Positions 8,029 to 16,569 of a stretch of DNA of 29,145 nucleotides are shown here, one piece after another. Made by a program: the position numbers and the translations under genes. Under the pieces are notes generated by a model. It searched no databases, was not told where the DNA came from, and saw only the letters and a list, made by a program, of their open reading frames with translations. Position 1 is the stretch's first letter. Each line of letters starts with the position of its first letter. The stretch comes from an uncultured Clostridia bacterium (lineage in GTDB: Bacteria; Bacillota; Clostridia; Christensenellales; Aristaeellaceae), in NCBI GenBank assembly GCA_937906775.1, contig CALCUD010000001.1, positions 1 through 29,145 on the forward strand, written 5' to 3'.

Positions 8029-9003
8029 ATGCGGATTGGCATTTACGGATACGGTAATCTGGGCCGGGGCGTGGAGCTTGGCGTCCGCCAGAATCCGGAT
8101 ATGGAGCTGGTCGGCATTTTTTCCCGCCGCGATCCCGCGTCGGTGAAGACGCTGACCGGCGCGCCGGTTTTTGCCGCGGCCGAAGCCGGGAAATTTTCCG
8201 GTCAGATCGATGTGATGATCATCTGCGGCGGCAGCGCGTCCGATCTGCCGGTGATGACGCCGGCGCTGGCCCGGATGTTCAACGTGGTGGATTCCTTCGA
8301 CACCCATGCCCGGGTGCCGGAGCATTTTGACCGCGTGGATCGGGCTGCGGAGGAGACGGGACATACCGCGCTGATCAGCGCGGGCTGGGATCCCGGCTTG
8401 TTCTCCCTGGCGCGGCTTTATACTTCCGCCGTGCTGCCGGAAGGAAAGGACTACACTTTCTGGGGCCGCGGCGTGAGCCAGGGCCACAGCGACGCGATCC
8501 GCCGGATCCCCGGCGTGCTGGACGCGCGCCAGTATACCGTACCGATTCCCGAAGCGATGGAAAAGGTCCGGGCCGGCGAACAGCCGGAGCTGAGCGTCCG
8601 CGAAAAGCACCTGCGGGAATGCTATGTCGTGGCGGAAGACGGCGCCGACAGGGCGAAGATCGAAAAGCAGATCAAAGAAATGCCGAATTATTTCGCGGAT
8701 TATGATACGACCGTTACCTTCATCACGATGGACGAGATGAAACGGGATCACAGCGCGCTGCCTCACGGCGGTCTTGTGATCCGGACGGGGAAGACCGGAA
8801 ACGGGGATCACGCCCATGTGGTGGAATTCTCCCTGAAGCTGGATTCGAATCCCGAGTTTACCGCGTCCGTCCTGCTGGCCTGCGCCCGGGCGATCTTCCG
8901 GATGAACGGCCGGGGGAATACCGGCTGCAAGACCGTGTTCGACATTGCGCCGGCGGATCTGTCGCCGATGGATCCCAAAGAACTGAGAAAGAAACTGCTG
9001 TAA
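8029..9003 (+). CDS. ddh: meso-diaminopimelate D-dehydrogenase
   Basis: An approximately 324-residue NADP-dependent enzyme that converts tetrahydrodipicolinate, ammonia and NADPH to meso-diaminopimelate in one step, bypassing the succinylase or acetylase branches. The family start (RIGIYGYGNLGRGVE) and the internal blocks FWGRGVSQGHSDAIRR and RNTGCKTVFD-like GNTGCKTVFD are characteristic. ATG 8029 is chosen; an in-frame TTG lies directly before it at 8026, and AAGGAG (8013-8018) could serve either. It follows dapB by a few bases and ends the operon. Its presence implies a DAP-type peptidoglycan. Confidence 0.95.
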   Translation: MRIGIYGYGNLGRGVELGVRQNPDMELVGIFSRRDPASVKTLTGAPVFAAAEAGKFSGQIDVMIICGGSASDLPVMTPALARMFNVVDSFDTHARVPEHFDRVDRAAEETGHTALISAGWDPGLFSLARLYTSAVLPEGKDYTFWGRGVSQGHSDAIRRIPGVLDARQYTVPIPEAMEKVRAGEQPELSVREKHLRECYVVAEDGADRAKIEKQIKEMPNYFADYDTTVTFITMDEMKRDHSALPHGGLVIRTGKTGNGDHAHVVEFSLKLDSNPEFTASVLLACARAIFRMNGRGNTGCKTVFDIAPADLSPMDPKELRKKLL

Positions 9004-9012
9004 ACAAAAGAA

Positions 9013-9049
9013 GGACCGGTTGCCGGATCAGACGGCGGCCGGCCCTTTT
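9013..9049 (+). terminator. Rho-independent terminator after ddh
   Basis: A 13-position stem (9013-9025 with 9033-9045; two G-T pairs, one mismatch) is followed by TTTT. It closes the dapA-dapB-ddh operon. Confidence 0.75.
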
Positions 9050-9111
9050 CAGGTCCCGGACCGGCGACGTTTTCCGTCCTTTCCGTCAGGAACGGGAAGC
9101 GGGGGAATCAA

Positions 9112-9140
9112 TTGACTTTTCCGGGCTCCCGTGCTACTCT
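9112..9140 (+). promoter_or_regulatory. Promoter upstream of GH51 arabinofuranosidase
   Basis: TTGACT (9112-9117) and TACTCT (9135-9140) are separated by 17 bases. The -35 is strong and the -10 is moderate. The start codon lies 66 bases downstream. No clear sugar-regulator operator was found around it. Confidence 0.6.
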
Positions 9141-9206
9141 GAACGCAGGAAAAAAGCGGTTCCCGGCGGGGAAAACCGGGAATATATAAGCGAAAGGAAT
9201 AAACAT

Positions 9207-10715
9207 ATGATCAAGGCAAAGATGATTCTGGACAGGGACTACGCCATCGGACAGATCGATCCGCGGATCTACGGCAGCTTCATTGAGCATCTGGGCCGCG
9301 CGGTCTACGGCGGCATCTATGAACCGACGCATCCGACGGCGGATGAAAACGGCTTCCGCCGGGACGTGATCGACCTGGTGAAGAAGCTGGGCGTGCCGGT
9401 GGTCCGCTATCCGGGCGGCAACTTTGTTTCCGGCTTCAACTGGGAGGACAGCGTGGGTCCGCGGGAACTGCGCCCGAAACGGCTGGATCTGGCCTGGTTC
9501 ACGACGGAAACGAACGAAGTCGGTCTGCACGAGTTCGCGTCCTGGGCGAAAAAGGCGGGCAGCGAAGTCATGTACGCGGTCAATCTCGGTACCCGCGGTC
9601 CCGACGAGGCCCGCAATGTCGTCGAGTATGCGAATCACCGGGGCGGCAGTTACTGGTCCGATCTCCGCATCAAAAACGGCGCGAAGGATCCGCTGAATAT
9701 CAAAATGTGGTGCCTGGGAAATGAAATGGACGGCCCCTGGCAGATGGGACACAAGACGGCGGTTGAATACGGCCGCACGGCGAACGAGGCGGCCAAGCTG
9801 ATGAAGTGGACCGATCCCGCCATCGAGTGCGTGGCCTGCGGCAGCGCGGCGCACGATATGCCGACCTACGGCGCCTGGGAATACGAGATGCTGAACGAGT
9901 GCTACGAGAATGTGGACTATGTCTCGCTGCACCGGTATTACGGGAATCCCACCAACGATACGCCCGGTTTCCTTGCCCGCAGCATGGACCTGGAGGATTT
10001 CATCCGGGAGGTCGTTGCCATCTGCGATACGGTCAAGGGCCGGAAGCATTCAAAGAAGCGCCTGAACCTGAGCTTTGACGAGTGGAACGTCTGGTATCAT
10101 TCGAACCGGCAGGATCAGGAAGTCTGGAAGGCGGACAAGTGGGGCCGCGCGCTGCCGCTGCTGGAGGATGTATACAACTTTGAAGACGCGCTGCTGTGCG
10201 GCGCGATCCTGATCACCTTCCTGCGCAATGCCGACCGGGTCAAGGTCGCGTGCCTGGCACAGCTGGTCAACGTGATCGCCCCGATCATGACGCGGAACGG
10301 CGGAGGCGCCTGGGCGCAGACGATCTACTGGCCGCTGATGCATGCCAGCAGATACGGGCGCGGCACCGCGCTGCGGCCGATCGTGGACAGCCCGGTTTAC
10401 GACTGCAGGGATTACGAAGGCGTACCGACCGTCGCCGCCACCGCGACCATGGACGATGAAGGAAACGTGACCGTCTTCGCGCTGAACCGCGATATGGCGG
10501 AGGACGCGGAATTCACCTGCGATCTGCGGGCTTTCGGCGATCTGAAGATCGCTGAACACATCCTGCTGCATCACGACGATGTCAAGGCCGTCAATACCGA
10601 GGAGGCGCCGGATACCGTTGTACCCTCGGCCGGACCCGGCGGTACGCTGGACGGCGGCAGGCTGACCGTCACGCTGCCGAAACTGAGCTGGAACGTCATC
10701 CGGCTGGTGAAATGA
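9207..10715 (+). CDS. abfA: Alpha-N-arabinofuranosidase, GH51
   Basis: A 502-residue enzyme without a signal peptide, so probably cytoplasmic. It removes terminal arabinose from imported arabino- or arabinoxylo-oligosaccharides. It is full length for GH51. The N-terminal YGSFIEHLGRAVYGGIYEP and RYPGGNFVSGFNWEDSVGP are family hallmarks. The acid/base is Glu173 in CLGNEMDGPW and the nucleophile is Glu292 in SFDEWNVWY. The beta-sandwich C-terminal domain follows. GCGAAAGGAAT precedes the ATG. The adjacent GH43 gene on the same strand suggests an arabinoxylan-degrading pair. Confidence 0.96.
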   Translation: MIKAKMILDRDYAIGQIDPRIYGSFIEHLGRAVYGGIYEPTHPTADENGFRRDVIDLVKKLGVPVVRYPGGNFVSGFNWEDSVGPRELRPKRLDLAWFTTETNEVGLHEFASWAKKAGSEVMYAVNLGTRGPDEARNVVEYANHRGGSYWSDLRIKNGAKDPLNIKMWCLGNEMDGPWQMGHKTAVEYGRTANEAAKLMKWTDPAIECVACGSAAHDMPTYGAWEYEMLNECYENVDYVSLHRYYGNPTNDTPGFLARSMDLEDFIREVVAICDTVKGRKHSKKRLNLSFDEWNVWYHSNRQDQEVWKADKWGRALPLLEDVYNFEDALLCGAILITFLRNADRVKVACLAQLVNVIAPIMTRNGGGAWAQTIYWPLMHASRYGRGTALRPIVDSPVYDCRDYEGVPTVAATATMDDEGNVTVFALNRDMAEDAEFTCDLRAFGDLKIAEHILLHHDDVKAVNTEEAPDTVVPSAGPGGTLDGGRLTVTLPKLSWNVIRLVK

Positions 10716-10718
10716 TGA

Positions 10719-10748
10719 ATAAGGCTTCCCCGGGAGGGGAAGCCTTAT
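10719..10748 (+). terminator. Perfect 13-bp hairpin between GH51 and GH43 genes, no T-run
   Basis: Arms 10719-10731 and 10736-10748 pair perfectly around a GGGA loop, starting three bases after the GH51 stop. It lacks the following T-tract of an intrinsic terminator. It may be an RNA-stabilising or processing hairpin or a weak terminator between two functionally linked genes. Confidence 0.55.
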
Positions 10749-10801
10749 CCGTCCCGTGAAAGTCTTTTTCCCGGAGAGGGAGCCTGGAAAGGAAGGACCG
10801 C

Positions 10802-12286
10802 ATGAAGATCTCAAATCCGATCCTGTACGCGGATTTCCCGGATCCGGATGTCATCCGGGTCGGGGATACTTTTTACATGGTCACGACAACGATGCATATG
10901 TTCCCGGGCGGGGACATCCTCTGTTCAAAGGATCTGGTACGGTGGGAATTCCTCTGCCACGTGTATGACGCGCTGCCGGAGGACACGCCGGCACGGCGGA
11001 TGGAGGAGGGGAACATCTACAGCGCCGGGATGTGGGCGGGGACGCTCCGCTTCCATCAGGGCGTGTTCCATCTGGTGTTCATCTGCAACGATACAAAGAG
11101 CTGCTGTCACTATACCGCGGAAAATCCGGCGGGGCCGTGGACATACCGGCCGATGGAGGGCTTCTGCCATGACGCGTCGGTGCTGTTCGACGATGACGGG
11201 CGGGTGTATGTCGTTTCCGGGAACCGTCAGATCCGTCTGACGGAATACGAGCCGGATCTTTCGCGGCCGAAGGCGGGGGGCCTGGACCGGATCATCGTCC
11301 GGGACGTGCCGGAAGGCGGCCTCGGCTACGAGGGCGCGCATTTCTATAAACTTAGGGGGAAGTATTATCTTTTCCTGATCCATTGGATGCCGACGGGCCA
11401 CGGCCGCCGGACGGAGGCATGCTTCACGGCCGACAGCCTGACGGGGGAGTTCACCGGCGGAGACATCTATGATGAGGATATGGGTTTCCGCAATCTCGGC
11501 GTCGCTCAGGGCGGGATCGTTGATACGCCGGACGGAAAATGGTACGCGATCCTGTTCCAGGATCACGGGGCCTGCGGGCGGATGCCTGTGCTGGTGCCGA
11601 TGTCCTGGGAGGGAGACCGGCCGAAGCTGGACACGGACATCGCGGAGCTCGACTTTCCGGAGATCACGGAACGGCCGGATTGCCCGATGACCGGTTCGGA
11701 TGACTTCCGGGGCGGAATACTCCGGGACTTCTGGCAATGGAACCATGTGCCTGACAACACGCTCTGGCGGATGACGCCGGAAGGGCTGGAGCTGACAGCG
11801 GGGAAACCCGCGGAGGATCTGGAGAAGGCGCGGAATACGCTGACCCAGCGGACGACGGGCCCCGTCAGCTCGTATACGGTAACGCTGGACGGATCGGATC
11901 TGCGGACCGGGAACTTCGCCGGGTTGTGCGCGCTCCAGGGCTGCTATGCCGCGCTGGGGCTGGAACGGGCGGAGGAAGGGCTCCGGCTCACGCTCCGCTC
12001 GCGAAGAGGATCGGGGCAGGGCCGGGAGGAAAAGGAGACCGTTGTCTCGCAGCCGTGGGAGGACGTGTCCGCGACCCTGCGCGCGGATTTTGATTTCACC
12101 GGTCTGAAGGATACTGTCTGCTTCAGCGTTCTGAAAAACGGGGCGTGGGAGACGGTCGGGGAGCCGCACCGCCTGTTGTACCGGCTGGATCATTTTATGG
12201 GCGTCCGGATCGGGGTGTTTTGCTACGGCACCGCGGACGCGGCCGGCGGAAAGGCCCGGTTCGTTGATTTTCATAAGGGAAAGTGA
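10802..12286 (+). CDS. GH43 glycosidase (beta-xylosidase/arabinofuranosidase-like), cytoplasmic
   Basis: A 494-residue five-bladed beta-propeller hydrolase acting on xylan- or arabinan-derived oligosaccharides. The catalytic triad is visible: general base Asp14 in FPDPDV, pKa-modulating Asp124 in CHDASVLF and acid Glu177 in GYEGAH. From about residue 300 a second domain resembles the concanavalin-like C-terminal domain of GH43 beta-xylosidases (GSDDFRG onward). No signal peptide is seen. GGAAAGGAAGG lies before the ATG. It shares orientation with the GH51 gene 86 bases upstream and probably works on the same substrates. The exact specificity cannot be read from sequence. Confidence 0.9.
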   Translation: MKISNPILYADFPDPDVIRVGDTFYMVTTTMHMFPGGDILCSKDLVRWEFLCHVYDALPEDTPARRMEEGNIYSAGMWAGTLRFHQGVFHLVFICNDTKSCCHYTAENPAGPWTYRPMEGFCHDASVLFDDDGRVYVVSGNRQIRLTEYEPDLSRPKAGGLDRIIVRDVPEGGLGYEGAHFYKLRGKYYLFLIHWMPTGHGRRTEACFTADSLTGEFTGGDIYDEDMGFRNLGVAQGGIVDTPDGKWYAILFQDHGACGRMPVLVPMSWEGDRPKLDTDIAELDFPEITERPDCPMTGSDDFRGGILRDFWQWNHVPDNTLWRMTPEGLELTAGKPAEDLEKARNTLTQRTTGPVSSYTVTLDGSDLRTGNFAGLCALQGCYAALGLERAEEGLRLTLRSRRGSGQGREEKETVVSQPWEDVSATLRADFDFTGLKDTVCFSVLKNGAWETVGEPHRLLYRLDHFMGVRIGVFCYGTADAAGGKARFVDFHKGK

Positions 12287-12292
12287 TAAAAT
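12264..12292 (+). promoter_or_regulatory. Promoter for the CobW gene pair
   Basis: TTGATT (12264-12269) and TAAAAT (12287-12292) are spaced by 17 bases. The -35 lies inside the end of the GH43 gene, and the CobW start codon is 39 bases past the -10. The pair can therefore be expressed independently of the glycosidases. A well-formed Zur palindrome was not found. Confidence 0.65.
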
Positions 12293-12331
12293 CATTATTT
12301 GTAGCCCTGAGTATGAAAGAGGTGTTTTGCG

Positions 12332-13552
12332 ATGACGAAAATCGATGTGTTTTCCGGGTTCCTCGGCGCGGGGAAAACGACCCTGATCAAAAAACTGCTG
12401 AAGGAAGCCTATGCCGGCCAGAAGGTCGTACTGATCGAAAATGAGTTCGGTGAGATCGGGATCGACGGCGGCTTTATGAAGGAAGCCGGGATCCAGGTGA
12501 CCGAGATGAACTCCGGCTGCATCTGCTGCTCGCTGGTGGGCGATTTTGGCGAGGCGCTTCAGAAAGTGCTGGACACCTACCGCCCCGACCGGATCCTGAT
12601 CGAGCCCTCCGGCGTCGGTAAGCTGAGCGACGTTGTGAAGGCCGCGTCCGCGGTCTGCGGCGAAAACTGCGAGATCGGCGCGCTCGTGGCCGTGGTGGAC
12701 GCCGGCAAGTGCAAGATCTATGTCAAGAATTTCGGGGAGTTCTTCCTGAATCAGATCGAGCATGCCGCGACAATCATCCTGTCCCGGACGGATATCGCGA
12801 GCGAACAGAAGATCGCCGACTGCGTGGCGCTGATCCGCGAGCACAATGCCGACGCGACCGTGATCACGACGCCCATGGCGCAGCTGGACGGAAAGCAGAT
12901 CGTCGCGGCGATGGAAAAGACGGATACGCTGAAGACCGAACTGGCTCATCTGTTTGAAGATATGGACGATGACGACGAGTGCGACGATCCCGACTGCGAG
13001 TGCCATCACCACCACCATCATGACGATGATGAGGAGGAAGAAGAGCACGGACACCATCATCATCACCATCATCACGACGACGATGATGACGAAGATGAGG
13101 AGCATGAACATCATCATCACCACCACGACGGGGAAGAGTGCGACGATCCCGACTGCGAATGCCACCATCATCACTGTCACGATGATGACGATGACGATGA
13201 CGGTGACGGCGACGGTCATTGCTGCCATCATCACGGCGAAGAGGGACATCATCACCACCACCACCATCATCATGCGGACGACGTGTTCGTCAGCTGGGGC
13301 ACCGAAACGCCCCGCGCTTTCACGGAGGAAGGCCTGCGCGGTATGCTGGCGGAGCTGGAAAACGCCGAGGTTTACGGCACGGTGCTCCGGGCCAAGGGGA
13401 TCGTGGCCTCGGATGAGGGCGCCTGGATCCATTTCGACTATACGCCCGGGGAGATCGACATCCGCCGCGGCGGCGCGGAAGTTACCGGCCGCCTGTGCGT
13501 GATCGGCTCCGGACTGAAGGAAGACGCGCTGAAAACCGTTTTCGGCGTATAA
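12332..13552 (+). CDS. CobW/COG0523 GTPase with long His/Asp-rich metal-binding arm
   Basis: A 406-residue G3E-family GTPase, a putative metallochaperone or metal-insertion factor in the cytoplasm. The P-loop is GFLGAGKTT (residues 9-17). The conserved COG0523 metal site is SGCICC (CxCC at 63-66), and the base-recognition motif is SRTD (151-154). Residues 209-316 are an extraordinary low-complexity stretch of His, Asp and Glu with several Cys, containing two copies of the unit ECDDPDCECHHH. The CobW C-terminal domain follows (about 317-406). His-rich arms in this family are associated with zinc, nickel or cobalt binding; the metal is not determined here. It has its own promoter and is followed 27 bases later by a second CobW-like gene. 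Confidence 0.92.
   Translation: MTKIDVFSGFLGAGKTTLIKKLLKEAYAGQKVVLIENEFGEIGIDGGFMKEAGIQVTEMNSGCICCSLVGDFGEALQKVLDTYRPDRILIEPSGVGKLSDVVKAASAVCGENCEIGALVAVVDAGKCKIYVKNFGEFFLNQIEHAATIILSRTDIASEQKIADCVALIREHNADATVITTPMAQLDGKQIVAAMEKTDTLKTELAHLFEDMDDDDECDDPDCECHHHHHHDDDEEEEEHGHHHHHHHHDDDDDEDEEHEHHHHHHDGEECDDPDCECHHHHCHDDDDDDDGDGDGHCCHHHGEEGHHHHHHHHHADDVFVSWGTETPRAFTEEGLRGMLAELENAEVYGTVLRAKGIVASDEGAWIHFDYTPGEIDIRRGGAEVTGRLCVIGSGLKEDALKTVFGV
12956..13279 (+). repeat. Low-complexity CAT/CAC and GAT/GAC region in the CobW gene
   Basis: It encodes residues 209-316 of the upstream CobW GTPase. The DNA is a near-continuous mix of His, Asp and Glu codons. The unit ECDDPDCECHHH occurs twice (starting near 12977 and 13136), suggesting internal duplication. 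Such DNA is prone to length change by slippage or unequal exchange. Confidence 0.85.
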
Positions 13553-13579
13553 AGTACGGGATCAGGGGAGAAGATCAAA

Positions 13580-14530
13580 ATGGCACAGCGGGAATTTCCG
13601 GTCTATCTGTTTACGGGCTTTCTGGACAGCGGAAAGACCACCTTTATCCAGTCGACGCTGGAGGACAGCCGCTTCAACGCGGGCGAGAAAACGCTGCTCC
13701 TGATCTGCGAGGAGGGCGAAGTCGAATTTGATCCTTCCGCTTTCAGCGGGAAAAACGTCTATGTCCGGACGCTGGAGGACGAGGAGGAGCTGAACGAGCC
13801 GAACCTGCGGAAGCTTCAGGCGGAAACGGGCGCGGTCCGCGCGGTGGTGGAATACAACGGCATGTGGTCGCTCCGGACCCTGTTCGAAAACATGCCGGAA
13901 AACTGGCTGATCGCGCAGGAGATCTGCTTCATGGCGGCGCCGACGTTCTCCGTGTACAACGCGAACATGCGGAATCTCGTCTTTGAGAAACTGCAGACCT
14001 GCGACGTGGTCCTGTTCAACCGCTGCGCGGACGGAATGGATCTGGAGGCGCTGCATAAGGCGGTCCGTCCGGCCAACCGCCGCTGCAATATCTTTTATGA
14101 ATATCCGGACGGCCGCAGTGTTCCCGACGATTTCGAGGATCCGCTGCCTTTCGATCTGAACGCGCCGATCGTTCATATCGAAGACCGGGACTACGCGTAT
14201 TTCTTCGCCGATCTGATGGAGGATCCGGAGAAGTATGAGGGAAAGACGGTGGAGTATCTGGCCATGGTGGCTTCCGACCGGCCTCTGCCGGGGGACGCGA
14301 TCGTCGCGGGCCGCCCGCTGATGAACTGCTGCGCCGCGGATACGCAGCTGGCCGGCATGGTGTTCCACTGGCACGAGAAGAAAAAGCCGAAGAAGGGCGA
14401 ATGGTTCCGCGTCACGGGCAAGGTCGGCGTCGTGAAAAACCGGCTCCGCAGCGGAACGGTCCCGGTGCTGAAGGTGCTGGGCGCGGTGAGCGAACAGGAG
14501 CCGGAGGAGCCGGTGGCGACCTTCTATTGA
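13580..14530 (+). CDS. CobW-like GTPase fused to YcgQ/DUF1980-type C-terminal domain
   Basis: A 316-residue protein. Its N-terminal part is a G3E P-loop GTPase (FTGFLDSGKTT, residues 11-21; NRCAD at 147-151 in the base-recognition position). It lacks the CxCC metal motif of COG0523 proteins. From about residue 205 to the end it resembles the C-terminal domain of YcgQ/TIGR03943 (DUF1980) proteins, with the hallmark CCAAD (250-254) preceded by VAGRPLMN and a final beta-rich region (WFRVTGKV, PVLKVLGAV). In Firmicutes, YcgQ-type proteins and their permease partner YcgR are neighbours of zinc-responsive COG0523 genes, so a metal-homeostasis role is inferred. It is the second gene of a two-gene unit and is followed by a terminator. 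The C-terminal domain assignment is by motif only. Confidence 0.8.
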   Translation: MAQREFPVYLFTGFLDSGKTTFIQSTLEDSRFNAGEKTLLLICEEGEVEFDPSAFSGKNVYVRTLEDEEELNEPNLRKLQAETGAVRAVVEYNGMWSLRTLFENMPENWLIAQEICFMAAPTFSVYNANMRNLVFEKLQTCDVVLFNRCADGMDLEALHKAVRPANRRCNIFYEYPDGRSVPDDFEDPLPFDLNAPIVHIEDRDYAYFFADLMEDPEKYEGKTVEYLAMVASDRPLPGDAIVAGRPLMNCCAADTQLAGMVFHWHEKKKPKKGEWFRVTGKVGVVKNRLRSGTVPVLKVLGAVSEQEPEEPVATFY

Positions 14531-14540
14531 CGGGTTTTGA

Positions 14541-14566
14541 CGGATGCCGCGGAGGCATCCGTTTTT
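14541..14566 (+). terminator. Rho-independent terminator after the CobW pair
   Basis: A perfect 8-bp stem (14541-14548 with 14554-14561) and a GCGGA loop are followed by TTTTT. Confidence 0.9.
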
Positions 14567-14605
14567 CGGCACGGAAAGAGCGCAAAAACTGTATACCGGA
14601 ACCCC

Positions 14606-14634
14606 TTGAAGAAAAAGCGCGGGGCCTTTAGAAT
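14606..14634 (+). promoter_or_regulatory. Promoter for the exported GH43 gene and following cluster
   Basis: TTGAAG (14606-14611) and TAGAAT (14629-14634) are separated by 17 bases, with the start codon 29 bases after the -10. It follows directly after the CobW terminator. Confidence 0.65.
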
Positions 14635-14663
14635 GACATTTATGCAGGAACGGAGGAACGGGT

Positions 14664-16094
14664 ATGCGTACTGCGGGCAGGATCATGGCGGCGGTCTGCT
14701 TACTGTTGTTTCTTTCAGGTTCCGCTGTTGCGGAGGAGGCAATCATGATGACGGAATCCTATAAGAAGGCGGATGAGAACAACCCCCTGTACACCCAAAG
14801 GTTCGGCGCCGATCCCGGCGTGATGGAGTATGACGGCCGGATCTATGTCTATATGACGAACGATATCGTGGAATACGGCGCGGACGGCAAGGTGATCGAG
14901 AACACCTACAGCAAGATCCGGAGCATCAACTGCATTTCTTCGGACGATCTGGTCAACTGGACGGATCACGGGAAGATCGAGGTCAGCGCGATCGCGAAGT
15001 GGGCCGGCAATTCCTGGGCGCCCTGCGCCGCGCACAAAACGGTCGACGGAAAGGAAAAATTTTTCCTTTATTTCTGCAACGGCGGAAACGGGATCGGCGT
15101 GCTGACATCCGACAGCCCGACCGGCCCCTGGAAGGATGAACTGGGCCATGCCCTGATCTCCCGGATCACGCCGAACTGTGCGGATGTTACCTGGCTGTTT
15201 GACCCCGCCGTCATGGTGGATGAGGACGGAACGGGCTATCTGGCTTTCGGCGGCGGGATCCCCGGGGATCGCGTTGCGGCGCCCGGTACGGGCCGGATCG
15301 TCCGGCTCGGCGCGGATATGATCTCCCGCGACGGCGATCCGGTCGCGCTGGATGTCCCCTATCTGTTTGAGGATTCCGGACTGAACAGGATCAACGGAAA
15401 GTATGTGTATACCTATTGCTCGAACTTCCAGACGGACGGGAACAGCCTGAACATCACCAAGGGCGCCATCCAGTATATGACGGCGGAGGATCCGATGGGC
15501 CCGTATACCTATGTGGGAGAATTGTTCCCGAACGAAGGAAACTTCTTCGGAATGTGGGGAAACAATCATCACTCGATCGCGGAACTGAACGGAAAGTGGT
15601 ATCTGTTCTATCACAACCGCCCCGTTGAAAAGGCGATGGGGATCTTCGGTAACTATCGCAGCCCCCAGATCGATGAGATCTTTGTCAATGAGGACGGGAG
15701 CCTCCGTCAGGTGAAGGGAACGATGAAGGGCGTGGCGCAGCTGAAGCCGCTGGATCCCTTTGCTCCGGTATCCGCCTGCACGATGAGCCATCAGGGCGGG
15801 ATCAACACGGACGGGAAGAAGGTCACGGAGATCGGTTCCGGCGACTGGATCCGGGTTTCCGGCGCCGATTTCGCGGACGGGTGCGCCAGCGTGCGCCTGA
15901 CCGCGAAGACGGAGGAGAAGCTGACGGTCAGAATGATAACCGACGATCCGGACAGTACGCCCGCCGCCGTCTGGGAATTCCTGCCGGGCGAGAGCGAAAA
16001 GGAGCAGCCGGCGCGGCTTTCCGGCGTGCATGACGTATACTTTGTCTTTGAAGGAACCGGTACCTTTGAGAGCTGGCAGGCTTTCGCGGAGTAA
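14664..16094 (+). CDS. Exported GH43 glycosidase with CBM6-like C-terminal domain
   Basis: A 476-residue enzyme acting on arabinoxylan-type polymers or oligosaccharides outside the cell. Residues 1-23 form a signal peptide with probable cleavage after AVA. The GH43 propeller (about residues 40-340) shows Asp50 in GADPGV (general base), Asp180 in LFDPAV and Glu236 in LFEDSG (acid). The pattern SSDDLVNWTDHG is typical of the family. The last 125 or so residues look like a CBM6-type carbohydrate-binding module (GDWIRVSGADF, VHDVYFVF). GGAACGGAGGAACGG precedes the ATG. Unlike the other two hydrolases in this window it is exported, so it may release the oligosaccharides that they finish inside the cell. 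Confidence 0.9.
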   Translation: MRTAGRIMAAVCLLLFLSGSAVAEEAIMMTESYKKADENNPLYTQRFGADPGVMEYDGRIYVYMTNDIVEYGADGKVIENTYSKIRSINCISSDDLVNWTDHGKIEVSAIAKWAGNSWAPCAAHKTVDGKEKFFLYFCNGGNGIGVLTSDSPTGPWKDELGHALISRITPNCADVTWLFDPAVMVDEDGTGYLAFGGGIPGDRVAAPGTGRIVRLGADMISRDGDPVALDVPYLFEDSGLNRINGKYVYTYCSNFQTDGNSLNITKGAIQYMTAEDPMGPYTYVGELFPNEGNFFGMWGNNHHSIAELNGKWYLFYHNRPVEKAMGIFGNYRSPQIDEIFVNEDGSLRQVKGTMKGVAQLKPLDPFAPVSACTMSHQGGINTDGKKVTEIGSGDWIRVSGADFADGCASVRLTAKTEEKLTVRMITDDPDSTPAAVWEFLPGESEKEQPARLSGVHDVYFVFEGTGTFESWQAFAE

Positions 16095-16107
16095 ACGGAG
16101 GATATTG

Positions 16108-16566
16108 ATGGAACGGAAACGGAAACGGGTCGCGGATTCCCTTGCGACGCAGGTCCAGATCCTGACCCAGACGCATATGAACGGCTACAGCCGGTTGTTC
16201 GGCGGTCAGCTGATGAGCTGGATGGATATCGTCGCGGCGGTGGCCGCCCGGCGGCATTCGGGCCGGAACGTGACGACTGTCCGGGTCGAGGGCCTGGATT
16301 TCAGGCTGCCCGCGCATGCGAACGATACCCTGGCGCTGGACGCTCATGTGGCGTATGTGGGCACGTCGTCCATGTATGTCAGGGTGAAAGCGTATGTAGA
16401 GGAGCTGAACGGCGAAAGGCGCCTGACGAATCAGGCCTGGTTCGTCATGGTCGCGCTGGACGAAAACGAGGAACCGGTGCAGGTCCCGGAACTGATCCTT
16501 GAAACGGAGCAGGAAAAGGCCGAGTGGGCCGAAGCGGCTGAAATGAAAAAACGGATGAGGGGATAA
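16108..16566 (+). CDS. Hot-dog acyl-CoA thioesterase (YciA/ACOT-like)
   Basis: An approximately 152-residue cytoplasmic thioesterase that hydrolyses acyl-CoA esters. ATG 16108 is used because GGAGG lies just upstream; the frame extends further but overlaps the GH43 gene. The signature NGYSRLFGGQLMSWMD, with the catalytic acidic residue at its end, and the block VRVEGLDFRLP are typical of single-domain hot-dog acyl-CoA thioesterases. The C-terminus is a charged helix. It begins 13 bases after the GH43 stop and ends three bases before the next small gene, so it is cotranscribed, although no functional link to the glycosidase is evident. Confidence 0.88.
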   Translation: MERKRKRVADSLATQVQILTQTHMNGYSRLFGGQLMSWMDIVAAVAARRHSGRNVTTVRVEGLDFRLPAHANDTLALDAHVAYVGTSSMYVRVKAYVEELNGERRLTNQAWFVMVALDENEEPVQVPELILETEQEKAEWAEAAEMKKRMRG

Positions 16567-16569
16567 AGA

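Noticed and set aside
12287..12331. AT-rich stretch before the first CobW gene considered as a Zur box
   Set aside because: Only a partial half-site resemblance (AAATCATTATTT) without the expected dyad; kept as promoter only.
10925..13432. 835-residue open frame on the minus strand with long Val/Met-rich stretches
   Set aside because: It is antisense to the GH43 and CobW genes. The apparent hydrophobic helices are simply the complement of the His/Asp codon run and do not form a membrane protein gene.
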